Below are positions 55,565 to 64,000 of a stretch of 64,000 bases of DNA, one piece after another. The stretch is from assembly GCA_004295015.1 (NCBI GenBank), contig SHNE01000025.1, positions 33,871 through 97,870 on the forward strand, written 5' to 3'. Within the stretch, counting starts at the first letter, position 1; every line of letters begins with the position of its first letter. Below the pieces are notes generated by a model that had not been told where the DNA came from, made no database searches, and saw nothing but the letters and a program-made list of their open reading frames with translations. The position numbers and the translations under genes are program-made. The DNA is from Bacteroidota bacterium. Lineage in GTDB: Bacteria > Bacteroidota > Bacteroidia > AKYH767-A > 2013-40CM-41-45.

Positions 55565-56257
55565 TCATGGCCTTGGAGCTTCGGCATCTTCTTCTGAAAT
55601 TTTATAGGACAGATTGCCGTGTTCCCTGAGCTTTTCGATTGCTTGGGGGTCTGAGCAAAGGAATGACTTAAACGATTTAAAGTCCTCTACCAAACCTGTG
55701 GTTAGTCGAATGAGGTTAGGATACTCTATCACCACCTCCATGTTTTTTGTTAGTGTTATCGGACGTTCATCCTTATCAGAACTATAATGTTTTTCAAGAT
55801 ATTTTTTATCAATAATAGTACTCGTATCCCTGTTGACTAAATCATCACCCTCCCAAATCCACTGGTGCCAATAGCTGTGTAGGAACTCTTTCGGGTGCTT
55901 CAAGAAGTTTGCCCAAAGTCGTATCTCCTGAAATGTTTTTAATCCCCACAGTTTTGTTTTGTCGGACATTTCGAGCGAATAGAATATTGTGTTAACCTGA
56001 GCGACGATTCTATAAAGCCACATCAAATAAGTTTCTGCATAGAACCTATCCATGCTCACCATATTGTTGTTCTCATTGAACCAGCAGTCCTTGATCAAGT
56101 GGAAGAACTGATTGAAGTTTTCGCCTATACAATTCTCTGTCTCCCTAGCATCGGCAACGCAAACATCCCATATATCACAGGCAATACTCTCTATTCCGTT
56201 TGGAAATAACTTGAGGAACTCCTCTTTGCACCTTTCGTGCACAATTTTCAAATCCAT
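55565..56257 (-). CDS. Hypothetical 230-aa cytoplasmic protein
   Basis: The protein is largely helical, without signal or TM helix. Visible landmarks are FYAETYLMWLYRIVAQVNTIFY, EIRLWANFLKHPKEFLHSYWHQW and a charged C-terminus. The segment RLWANFLKHPK resembles the Arg/Asn...Lys-His turn of some HEPN-like helical proteins, but spacing (R-x7-H) does not meet the usual Rx4-6H RNase motif, so I do not call it HEPN. It flanks the accessory island and is convergent with the 49-aa gene. An island or defence role is possible by location only. Confidence 0.65.
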   Translation of the reverse strand: MDLKIVHERCKEEFLKLFPNGIESIACDIWDVCVADARETENCIGENFNQFFHLIKDCWFNENNNMVSMDRFYAETYLMWLYRIVAQVNTIFYSLEMSDKTKLWGLKTFQEIRLWANFLKHPKEFLHSYWHQWIWEGDDLVNRDTSTIIDKKYLEKHYSSDKDERPITLTKNMEVVIEYPNLIRLTTGLVEDFKSFKSFLCSDPQAIEKLREHGNLSYKISEEDAEAPRP

Positions 56258-56901
56258 GCAGCAAAGCTACGGAAAGGCTTCGAAGAAAAACATTTTATGG
56301 TATATGTCATTGGGTCAAATGATAAAAATAGACTATAAACCCACTCCTTAAACTGGTTTGTTTAGCTTCTTGAAGTCGGCAACTAATCTAAACCCCATAC
56401 ATGGACTCTGAGGCTTGTTCGTAACTCTCGGTAATTTCACCAGGCTGAAACTAATCTGACTGACGTGCAGAACGAGCAGCAAAGATCCAGAAGCCATTTG
56501 TGTCGCTCTAAGAACTCAGAAAGTCTATCAATAGCCTGCTTCCAGGATTAATGGTTGATTAATCAATAGTTAAACTAATCTATTATGGAACGAAAATACT
56601 TTTCTCGACTGTACCGTCAGCATCGAAGATGTCTAGCTTTAGGTATATCATGTGGCAGACGAATTGGTGCGCCAGGGCTAACACATCATTAAACAAGAAT
56701 CAAAAGCACAATCTCTCTTGGTACTTTCCGGCGACTTTAAATCCTAAGTGCCAAACCATAAAACTATGGCCTAGCCGGTTCAAAATAAACGTTGAAGTCC
56801 TCCTGAGCCTCAGACGACGAAAATGACATCTTTCTCAATCCTACTATCGGTGCACAGAAACATACAGTTAAATTCGCACCGTAAGTGATAAAATCTTATC
56901 C
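56258..56901. other. Intergenic, no convincing gene
   Basis: This 644-base gap holds only short broken frames and no recognisable RNA gene or repeat. Sequence here could include decayed coding DNA, but I cannot identify a source. Confidence 0.4.
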
Positions 56902-59889
56902 CTAATAAGGATGCTGAACAATCAACTTCATGGTGTGGATTCCTTCATGATTTGTGATCTGAACAAAATAAATTCCAGCCTCAATATTTGTGAGATCAAA
57001 ATTGCTTGATGACATACCTGAACGATTAATCATCTTTTGTTCAAGCACCAATCTACCATTGACATCTACAATTCGAGCATTGATTCCTTCTCCGGTATAC
57101 TCCACCATCAAATTCTCGCTTGCAGGATTTGGATATGCTTTTATCTTATCTGAGAAGCTAAGTAATCGAATTCCAATGCTAATTGAAATCTCTACTGAGT
57201 CTATATAAGAGCAACCATTCGAACCGGTAACCATTACCCAATAAACATCAGGCGAGCTTACCATTAAAGTTTGTCCTGTACTTGCATCAGACCATTGGTA
57301 AGACACAAAACCGGATCCCGCATCAAGCTGATAAGAGAAGGGAGCTACAAATGAAGTATCAGGACCTAAACCGGAAAAAGAAACAGTTCCTAATGTTACC
57401 TGCACAGGAACACGAGTACTTCCACAGGTACCTAGACCGCATGTCGTAAAGTTTGTATTAAGATTTACATTTTGAGAGCCCAGACCTTTAGGTTCACAAT
57501 TGAAATCACTTACATTGTTATTGTCAAATGATCCAAATCTTGAAATACTTGAATCAGTTCCACATCCGTAATAGCCATCCCCATTCCACTGCGATCCTAT
57601 TTCAACATAGGTGCCATTTATAAGTGTGTGCATCGCTTGTATCTCCGAGTGTGTCCAAACAATCGGAAGAAAGTCCTGAACCTGGTTGAACGAATCTAAA
57701 AGCATAACCCAGGCATGGTTTCCATCAACATAAGCAATATCTGATCCCCAATAATTATCTGAAGGGGAATCCGTTTTATATTGAATCTCACCCGGATTAA
57801 AATAACCTAAGGTCCAATAATCAGTACCAACACCGTTTATATTTGTAAGACTGTTTCCAACTCTGACAGTCCATCCTGTGGCATCAAATCCCACTGAACT
57901 TAAATTTTGTATTTCGAGACCATCAGGAGAGCCCATATTCAGTTCAACAATTTTCAAACAGCCACCTGGACCGGATGCATCTCTTGATTCAGCATAAAAC
58001 ATAGTATCTGAATTTACAGGAACCGTCAGGATTGATCCCACCCCAACTATGTTTCCACCAATTGGAGAATCATACCATACAATTTCATCCCCAACAGCAG
58101 GAACAGCAGTGATGCCTACACTGGCTGTACACCCCGGCTGAGAACTTGCAGCAGTCGGAGGATTAGGAATTCTATAAAATACTCTTGTTGCAAAAGCTGT
58201 ATCGTTATTTCTATATTGATCAGAAGAAAGCGAGGAGTAAATCCTCATATTAAAGGTCCCTCCCATCAAAGTAGAAATCGCCTGACTAAAAGTATGATTG
58301 ATACTGCTAGATGGAGCCAGAGGCCCAGGTACGGTATCAAGAATCGTCATTGAAACAGCTCCGCTTATTTCAATCACCAAAGGAATCGAACTCAAAGAAG
58401 ATAGCCCACTATTTTCAATGGAGACTGAAAAAGTTTTTGCCGGATCACCACATTCAGGAAGTGAGTTCAAGGGATTTAAACCAAGCACGGTTACATCCGT
58501 TGTAAGAGGGGTAAATTCATCTGCTCCAATATCAGGAGTAGTTAAATTCCGCAGATCGCCATCAATATCTGTTGTGACCGCAGCTATAGGAGTCCCTGCA
58601 TTATTTATGATGGAACTTGTTGCATGAAGATCCGTTGCCGAAAAATAATTGGGGTCAGCGGAAACAGAATTTTGATCCAGTCCACTGCTAGTTTTCCAAT
58701 CAGAAAAAGTGGCGATTTGAGTATTTCCCCACTTTCCAATATAAAATCCATTTGAATAAAGGTCATTAAAATCCAGAACAGTGAATGCATCCGACGAATT
58801 TGCGGATACTTCAATAGCCATTCCAGCTCCTGAATTCATAAAGACATTGTTCCGCACATCAATGGAAACAGAGTCTGCCAACCCAACATGCAAACACCTG
58901 GAATTAACGCCAGTTCCTGAAATATGAACCGAGTTATTCCATACCGCAATGCCACTTGCCCCCAACAGCCTAATCCCAATAGAACTTGTACCATTCCCAA
59001 TGGAACAAAAATTGTTGGCGACCCTTACCGGAGATACTATATTTCCAACCGTGGACGCGACTGTAATCCCATCACCACCTGCAGGTGAAAAAGTAATATT
59101 TCTTTCTATGACAGTAGAGCCAACACATTGATTACAATAAATTGCCTCGAAATTAGTCGACACGGAGGAAGTCGTTATCAAATTATTTATAATTCTTGGG
59201 GAGTCATGATAGAGTACACCAATAGCTCTAATATAATTATCTTGAAAAATATTGTTTTCTATAATACCCCCGGATTCACGATCTGTTGGCGCAGGCCCTC
59301 CCAGTGTTAATCCATATGAACCATTAACAAATCGGTTGTTCATGACGGTTAAATTTGAATCTCTCAATGAGGCTTGTGGGGAATATAACAAGGTAGAGTT
59401 TACATTGGACTGAGTAGCATAAAGCCCCTCAATGTGATTGTTATAAAAACCATTATTGGTAGATTCATTAGCAAAACGTATGACGTTAGCATAGGTTCCT
59501 GCTCCGGTTCTTTGCAAAGTCATTTTTCTAAAAGTTATCCAATCGGCCCCATCAAGAAACAAAGTATAATTTGGATCCGTGGATAAGGCAGAAGCCGGAT
59601 ATTGAAGATTGACCAAGGAGCTATCCTGATTCTCAGACTGGAAAGTAACTCTGTTAACAGCGGAAGCGCCTGTAATTTCAAGGATGACTATCTGTTCAAT
59701 GTACACACCATCACGAACATTAAATGTTACAGGGCCACTAATTCCTGAACCTTGCAAGGCCAGCACAGCATCAGTAAATGTTGCATAATTGGGAGCAGTG
59801 CCTCCTATGGTATAATTTCCATTTAGTTGTGCTCTTGTAGAAACTGAAGCTAAAAAAATGCATAGTAGAAGAAGTAATTTTATTTTCAT
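56902..59889 (-). CDS. T9SS protein with right-handed parallel beta-helix, CARDB-like and lamin-tail domains
   Basis: The ATG at 59889 is preferred, as it starts a signal peptide (KIKLLLLLCIFLASVSTRAQ); a frame start at 60009 would add 40 polar residues. In the mature protein ~20-480 is a parallel beta-helix with turns such as NNRFVNGSYGLTLGG, IIENNIFQDNYIRAIG and VRNNVFMNSG, usual for polysaccharide lyases or glycan binders. The segment TTPDIGADEF ends it, as in choice-of-anchor proteins. A CARDB/Ig-like region and a lamin-tail-like stretch (CLKIVELNMGSPDGLEIQNL) follow. The end (IKAYPNPASENLMVEY to MKLIVQHPY) is a T9SS type A sorting domain. No lyase catalytic residues could be assigned. 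Confidence 0.82.
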   Translation of the reverse strand: MKIKLLLLLCIFLASVSTRAQLNGNYTIGGTAPNYATFTDAVLALQGSGISGPVTFNVRDGVYIEQIVILEITGASAVNRVTFQSENQDSSLVNLQYPASALSTDPNYTLFLDGADWITFRKMTLQRTGAGTYANVIRFANESTNNGFYNNHIEGLYATQSNVNSTLLYSPQASLRDSNLTVMNNRFVNGSYGLTLGGPAPTDRESGGIIENNIFQDNYIRAIGVLYHDSPRIINNLITTSSVSTNFEAIYCNQCVGSTVIERNITFSPAGGDGITVASTVGNIVSPVRVANNFCSIGNGTSSIGIRLLGASGIAVWNNSVHISGTGVNSRCLHVGLADSVSIDVRNNVFMNSGAGMAIEVSANSSDAFTVLDFNDLYSNGFYIGKWGNTQIATFSDWKTSSGLDQNSVSADPNYFSATDLHATSSIINNAGTPIAAVTTDIDGDLRNLTTPDIGADEFTPLTTDVTVLGLNPLNSLPECGDPAKTFSVSIENSGLSSLSSIPLVIEISGAVSMTILDTVPGPLAPSSSINHTFSQAISTLMGGTFNMRIYSSLSSDQYRNNDTAFATRVFYRIPNPPTAASSQPGCTASVGITAVPAVGDEIVWYDSPIGGNIVGVGSILTVPVNSDTMFYAESRDASGPGGCLKIVELNMGSPDGLEIQNLSSVGFDATGWTVRVGNSLTNINGVGTDYWTLGYFNPGEIQYKTDSPSDNYWGSDIAYVDGNHAWVMLLDSFNQVQDFLPIVWTHSEIQAMHTLINGTYVEIGSQWNGDGYYGCGTDSSISRFGSFDNNNVSDFNCEPKGLGSQNVNLNTNFTTCGLGTCGSTRVPVQVTLGTVSFSGLGPDTSFVAPFSYQLDAGSGFVSYQWSDASTGQTLMVSSPDVYWVMVTGSNGCSYIDSVEISISIGIRLLSFSDKIKAYPNPASENLMVEYTGEGINARIVDVNGRLVLEQKMINRSGMSSSNFDLTNIEAGIYFVQITNHEGIHTMKLIVQHPY

Positions 59890-60074
59890 TGTTTGTTGAT
59901 TAATGTTTATTTTGGGAATATCTTTTATTGGGTGCTGGTTCTTTTTTGAATACTTGCAATCTTGAAAATTTGCGGTAATATGAGCCACATTTATTTCGTG
60001 TGATTTCAACCGAAATTGAAAGTTTCTTTTGAAACTAAATGTGAATTTAAAATCACCAACTAGTATTTTCTTTA

Positions 60075-60929
60075 TTATCGTAATACCTTAAGGACTTCAC
60101 TCTTACCTTCTGTTATAATTCTACAAAAATAAATACCGGCCAACTGACTGGTCAAATTAAAGGTTAAACCATTTATTCCGGCCGGATAATCACCATCAGC
60201 AAGCCTGGCTACCACCTTTCCATGAATATCAACGATCTCAACCTGAAGATTGCTAAAACTCGTTTTTTCTATTTCAAGAATATATTGTTCTTCCTGTCTT
60301 TTTATATTGACATCAATATCATGTTTATCCAGTGAATTTATATCAGTGCTGAAATCAAAGCTTAAATCATCAATATGAGCCACCAAAGTAGGACTCGTTA
60401 TTAATGTGATCAAGTAAACATCAATCAGGTAGGTTGCTACCGGATCGCTGGAGCTGTAGGTTATGTTGACATTAAAAGGTGTCCAGCTTAAAAGGTTTCC
60501 TCCACCCGGCGTTGATTTTGAACCTCGGCCAACTTCGGTACCTGATGAATTATACAACTTTATACTTACATCGAAGATATGATTGAAATTAGTTGCTGAA
60601 ATTTTCCAATAACCCGATAAGGCAGTTGGACGGGAAGTTCCGGTAAAAGCTTGATTCGCTAGTCTTAAGTGACCATGGTAAGACAAGCCCAAGGTGTCGT
60701 ATAGGGTGACAAACTTGGCTGAATATCCTGTCCCGCCTACTCGATCAGTATCCGTAAAAATAGTTTCACGGCCGTCAGTTAAGTTAGAACTCTCCCAACC
60801 ATCCGGATCCATATAACCTAGCGAATCCTGAGACCAATTGCTAAAATCCGCAAAAGGAATCTGTGCATTGCTGCTGAGATTTAAAAACAGTAAATAAAAA
60901 AACAGTAAATATTTTTCAGAAATATTCAT
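60075..60929 (-). CDS. Small T9SS type A cargo protein with jelly-roll-like domain
   Basis: This 284-aa protein has a signal peptide (LLFFYLLFLNLSSNAQ). Its beta-rich N-domain (PFADFSNWSQDSLGYMDPDGW, YSAKFVTLYD, LSGYWKISATNF, DVYLI, AHIDDLSFDF) resembles carbohydrate-binding jelly-rolls of the PCMD type. The C-terminal QVEIVDIHGKVVARL...GIYFCRI...KVLR is a T9SS type A-like sorting domain. It lies upstream of the beta-helix gene on the same strand (185 bases), so the two may be related in regulation. A glycan-binding role is inferred. Confidence 0.72.
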   Translation of the reverse strand: MNISEKYLLFFYLLFLNLSSNAQIPFADFSNWSQDSLGYMDPDGWESSNLTDGRETIFTDTDRVGGTGYSAKFVTLYDTLGLSYHGHLRLANQAFTGTSRPTALSGYWKISATNFNHIFDVSIKLYNSSGTEVGRGSKSTPGGGNLLSWTPFNVNITYSSSDPVATYLIDVYLITLITSPTLVAHIDDLSFDFSTDINSLDKHDIDVNIKRQEEQYILEIEKTSFSNLQVEIVDIHGKVVARLADGDYPAGINGLTFNLTSQLAGIYFCRIITEGKSEVLKVLR

Positions 60930-61320
60930 AGGAACAAGTTAATATTTACAAATAAAACTCTAGAAGAGAAACGATAGGATAGTTAAATTTTTAGCGTGAT
61001 ATTATATGTTTCGCCTCTTCTTGCGAAGATTTTGCTCAAGCAAATTGAATCACTTCGCGAACTAAGGAATTAATTTAACGATTGACCAAATTAACAATAA
61101 TTCTATCGGATTTCCCAAGTAAAAACGAAAATTAACATAGTTTTTTTGAAATTAAAATCGTCTAAAAAAGGTTAAATTGGGGTGATTTCGATTCAATTTT
61201 GAAGCTCAAATTTAAAGACGGATTTCATCAAAGGATTCGAGTTGAAAATGTGCTTTATTTACGATAAAACAAGAACAGAATTAATACAAAAAATTAATTT
61301 GAAACCTATAATCATGTCGT
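60930..61320. other. Intergenic between T9SS gene and recombinase gene
   Basis: No gene is seen. TTCTTGCGAAGA (61018-61029) is the exact reverse complement of TCTTCGCAAGAA at 62431-62442, on the other side of the recombinase gene. No -7 or -33 box was clear. Confidence 0.4.
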
Positions 61321-62370
61321 ATGATAAGAGAATATGATTTTTTTAGTCTGATGGATACTTACATATCCGAATGCGAATCCGGAAAATATTTACTAAAGAA
61401 CGGATCAAAAATGAGGGCCGGCACCATTACAAATTACAAAAGTCTGAAAAACTTAATGAAAAAGTACTGTGTAACAAAAAAGGTTGAACTAAAAATCAAC
61501 AATTTAATCAAGTGTACACAAAACGAGTATTTGCAAGAAAGGAAGAAATGGAAAAAATTTTACAAGAAGTTTACGGCATATATGTATAGCGAATGCAATC
61601 ACTTTGACAACTATGTCGGTGCAAGCATGAAGTTACTCAGAACGTTTTTTAATTACCTCAAAGCTGAAAAAGGAATTGACTTGCGGGACATTCCAAAAAT
61701 ATTTTATATTTCAAAGGAAGAAGTGCCGATAGTCGTTCTAAGTCATGAACAATTGAAATTTCTGATTTTCGATAAGGAGTTTAACTCCCGTCTTCCTCAC
61801 AGGCTGCAAAAAGTAAAAGACACATTCGTTTTCGGGTGTATTGTTGGCTTAAGAATTTCTGACCTCCGGCTTTTAACCCGTAGTAATGTGGAAAAAAATT
61901 TCAAGGAAGTATATTTAAAGGTTTTCTCAAAGAAAACCTCAACATTTACCCGGATTAAACTACCCTCCTATGCCGTAACTATTTTGAAGAAATATGATAG
62001 AAAAATTCCTACATTGTTACCTTGTATTAGCATTTTTAATTTTAATAAATACATAAGAGAGATTGCTGAGCTAGCAGGCTGGACTTATCTGATTGATAAA
62101 AAAAGAACCAAAAGAGGATTAAGCAAAACCATTAAGAAAACAATTTCTAAAGAAAGATTTCGTTTTTGTGATTTGATTACCTCCCATACAATGCGTCGTA
62201 CAGCTATAACAACATATCTTTCCTTAGGAATGCCGGAACAACTGGTTCGACGCATCTCAGGACATTCAGCTGGAAGTAAAGAGTTCTTTCGCTATGTAAA
62301 ATATTCAGAAGAGCTGCTTGATAAAGAGATAAACAATGTGCATGAGAAATTCCTGGCTTCAGAACACTAA
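61321..62370 (+). CDS. Tyrosine recombinase / integrase-like protein
   Basis: This 349-aa protein has a helical N-terminal SAM-like region (~1-130) and a catalytic domain at ~145-345. The conserved residues are the Arg in GLRISDLRLL, Lys in KVFSKKTSTF, His-x-x-Arg in SHTMRRTAITTYL, the second His in RISGHSAG and the Tyr nucleophile in EFFRYVKYSEE. The protein resembles the XerC/D-like transposases and integrases of Bacteroidota mobile elements (SAM-like core). It stands 73 bases ahead of an RHS-type gene. It may move that cassette or may be a remnant of an integrated element; att sites are not defined here. Confidence 0.9.
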   Translation: MIREYDFFSLMDTYISECESGKYLLKNGSKMRAGTITNYKSLKNLMKKYCVTKKVELKINNLIKCTQNEYLQERKKWKKFYKKFTAYMYSECNHFDNYVGASMKLLRTFFNYLKAEKGIDLRDIPKIFYISKEEVPIVVLSHEQLKFLIFDKEFNSRLPHRLQKVKDTFVFGCIVGLRISDLRLLTRSNVEKNFKEVYLKVFSKKTSTFTRIKLPSYAVTILKKYDRKIPTLLPCISIFNFNKYIREIAELAGWTYLIDKKRTKRGLSKTIKKTISKERFRFCDLITSHTMRRTAITTYLSLGMPEQLVRRISGHSAGSKEFFRYVKYSEELLDKEINNVHEKFLASEH

Positions 62371-62443
62371 AAATGGACTCCAAAAACTACTGTTTTTACC
62401 AAAAAACAACTAAAAAAGAGACCTCTCATTTCTTCGCAAGAAA

Positions 62444-63331
62444 ATGATTAACAGCAACTTACAAACATTAGATTATTATCCCTTCGGGATGATAATGGAG
62501 GGGAGGAGTTTTAGCGCTTCGGAGTATCGGTTTGGGTTTAATGGGAAGGAGAAAGAAGATGAGCCCAAAGGCTATGGGAACTCCTATGATTTTGGTGATA
62601 GAATATATGATCCAAGAATTGGAAAATGGTTGAGTATAGATTTTCTTTCTACTGCATATGCACCAATTACCCCATTTGCATTTTCGCTGAACAATCCTAT
62701 AGCCTTTAGGGATTTAGATGGAAATGTTGTTGTTGGCTCAGATGGAAACCCTGTTACCTATTCTGTAGAAAGTGGTCAAATAGTATGGAGCTCAAATGCC
62801 ACTGCCGATATAAAAAGAATTGGAAACGCTATGTTAAAAACCGGCACAGGAACAAAGCAATTTAATCAAATGATGAATTCAACTATTAAAGTCCATTTAA
62901 AAATTTCACCAAAAGCAAAATTCAGGTATAATGAAAAAGGAGAAAAAGTTTTCACCTATGGTGAAACTCTTCAAGGCAATTCTGACGAAAAAGATAACTA
63001 TGGTAAATTTACAAAGGAGGATGGAACCTTTGGAATTAAGGAGGCCACAATCGTAATTTATGAAGGAAGTTTTAAGGAAGTAAATTCAAAAAATGAGAAT
63101 TATGGACTAGATAATTTTACTGTCGACGAATTAATTGGTGTGGTTGGGACTCATGAATCGGTACACGCCACGGATGTTAAGGAAATTCATGAAGATATTC
63201 ACTATGAGGTACAGAATGCAGGAAAAAGCAGACCGTCTTCTTTGCGAGAAGCAAAACCTGAAAAAATAGAATCCCGCGCAAGAATCGATACTAAAATATT
63301 GCAAGAGAGAAAAAAGAAAAATGTTAAATAA
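62444..63331 (+). CDS. Orphan RHS tip with metallopeptidase-type C-terminal domain
   Basis: The first ~85 residues are the end of a Bacteroidota RHS core (LDYYPFGMIMEGRSFS, YRFGFNGKEKEDEPKGYG, DRIYDPRIGKWLSIDFLS, LNNPIAFRDLDGN). In full RHS proteins over 1000 residues come before this. The remaining ~210 residues are a variable C-terminal domain with HESVH (His237-Glu238-His241), an HExxH zinc motif, and Glu276 in IESRARID as a possible third ligand. RHS tips of this kind are released toxins. The start ATG at 62444 leaves no signal or shell, so the piece is an orphan cassette, or a silent donor. The next gene follows after five bases. Confidence 0.85.
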   Translation: MINSNLQTLDYYPFGMIMEGRSFSASEYRFGFNGKEKEDEPKGYGNSYDFGDRIYDPRIGKWLSIDFLSTAYAPITPFAFSLNNPIAFRDLDGNVVVGSDGNPVTYSVESGQIVWSSNATADIKRIGNAMLKTGTGTKQFNQMMNSTIKVHLKISPKAKFRYNEKGEKVFTYGETLQGNSDEKDNYGKFTKEDGTFGIKEATIVIYEGSFKEVNSKNENYGLDNFTVDELIGVVGTHESVHATDVKEIHEDIHYEVQNAGKSRPSSLREAKPEKIESRARIDTKILQERKKKNVK

Positions 63332-63336
63332 AAGAG

Positions 63337-63786
63337 ATGTTGATAACTGTGAAACAAAGATTAATTTATATTCTCTTGATAGTTTCCCTTCCCAATAAAT
63401 TATATTGTCAGGTAGGGGTTAAAAATCCATTTGAAATGGTTAAAGTGGATAATTTTTTTAAGATGGAATTAGATCAATTTTTAAACGAGAAAGAAAAATT
63501 AGATACTTTGGATTTGCCAGTTTATATATATAACCTATTAAACAGTAATGATAACAGGGATTATAATTTAAAAAATGGCATTTATAGTTTTCGCTTAATG
63601 GGGCCTCATTTTATCCCATACCTTTTTTTCTACTTGGATGGGAGGTACTATATCATTAAAGATTATACAATTGAAAAATTATTAAAAGAATGGGCTGATT
63701 TTTTTAGTAAATCCGGTCTTGGATATGAGGAGAAGGTTAAGTATTTAGAAAAACTACCTGAATTTATCAGACAGCGAAACGAGTAA
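63337..63786 (+). CDS. Putative immunity protein for the RHS tip
   Basis: This 149-aa protein begins five bases after the RHS-tip stop. It has a signal peptide or anchor (QRLIYILLIVSLPNKLYC); the Cys at the end of this stretch is followed by Gln, and the lipobox LYC is poor. The mature part is rich in charged and aromatic residues (YIYNLLNSNDNRDYN, FIPYLFFYLDGRYYIIKD, YLEKLPEFIRQ) and has no known family. Position and size fit a cognate immunity protein acting in the periplasm, which would match a periplasmic target of the peptidase-like toxin. Direct evidence is lacking. Confidence 0.55.
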   Translation: MLITVKQRLIYILLIVSLPNKLYCQVGVKNPFEMVKVDNFFKMELDQFLNEKEKLDTLDLPVYIYNLLNSNDNRDYNLKNGIYSFRLMGPHFIPYLFFYLDGRYYIIKDYTIEKLLKEWADFFSKSGLGYEEKVKYLEKLPEFIRQRNE

Positions 63787-64000
63787 ATTCTCCATCGGAG
63801 TTATCAGAGATAGGATTCGTTGTGGGAATTCCGGTTAATCAGAGTATGCTTTATCGAACTAAATTGACTGGCAATTGTAAGCTCCCCTTTTTTTCAGACC
63901 ATTTAAAAATGGAGAATCGAAGTTAATTATTTAATTGCATTGGACATTGAAATATTGATAAGTCTCTTTTAATTTCATCGGATTGACTTGTCAACATTTC

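Noticed and set aside
55870..55930. RLWANFLKHPK in the 230-aa protein as a HEPN ribonuclease motif
   Set aside because: The Arg-His spacing is seven residues, not four to six, and no polar residue follows the Arg.
56629..56826. 65-codon plus-strand frame
   Set aside because: It is rich in Trp, Asn and Lys in random order, has no family resemblance, and lies in a region with many broken frames.

Overview
The window looks like chromosome of a Bacteroidota bacterium (Flavobacteriia, Sphingobacteriia or Chitinophagia type). The evidence is about ten large secreted proteins ending in type IX secretion system (T9SS) sorting domains of type A or type B, a TonB-receptor-like outer-membrane barrel, promoters of the Bacteroidota form TTG...TAnnTTTG, few Shine-Dalgarno sites, A+T-rich DNA and a Bacteroidota-style RHS core. 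No rRNA or tRNA gene was seen, and the species cannot be named from this sequence.

Layout. 1-11706: a secreted IPT/TIG-like protein cut by the window edge, an O-antigen-ligase/Wzz-like pair, a 1889-aa T9SS cargo protein with a clear terminator, and a MORN-like protein. 11790-33614 (minus strand): two T9SS proteins with CotH-kinase and lamin-tail domains, one of them 2222 aa with 15 Cys-paired repeats; then a smaller T9SS protein, an outer-membrane barrel, an 894-aa propeller protein and a 1381-aa PKD adhesin with a type B signal. 34187-42162 (minus): a double UspA protein, a small stress-type protein and a phosphorelay cluster (NarL-like regulator, PAS-PAS kinase, two CheY-like regulators, REC-PAS5-kinase hybrid). 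42912-46483: a VF530 protein, a T9SS protein and a lipoprotein. 46708-55553: an accessory island. 55565-60929: a hypothetical protein and two more T9SS proteins. 61321-63786: a tyrosine recombinase, an orphan RHS tip with a metallopeptidase motif and a putative immunity protein.

The island is the most unusual part. Three direct copies of a roughly 162-bp element (46708, 49331, 54961) delimit two modules. The first is a divergent pair of Fic proteins, one with the canonical HPFxDGNGR motif and one with the catalytic His replaced by Gln. The second is a compact five-gene operon: XRE-ImmA/IrrE regulator-protease, PIN-domain protein, three-TM membrane protein, B12-binding radical SAM enzyme, and a divergent Fe-S uracil-DNA-glycosylase-superfamily protein. 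The canonical fic gene and the five-gene operon each have a palindromic operator laid over the -33 and -7 promoter boxes, with the same 26-bp centre-to-centre spacing. Remnants of IS256- and IS4-type transposases lie at the right side.

Working together: the T9SS cargo proteins would be exported and probably anchored to A-type LPS, which the O-antigen ligase/Wzz pair could help make (inference). The island genes look like toxin-antitoxin or phage-defence functions that can be gained and lost through the repeats (inference). The RHS tip and its neighbour look like a toxin-immunity pair.
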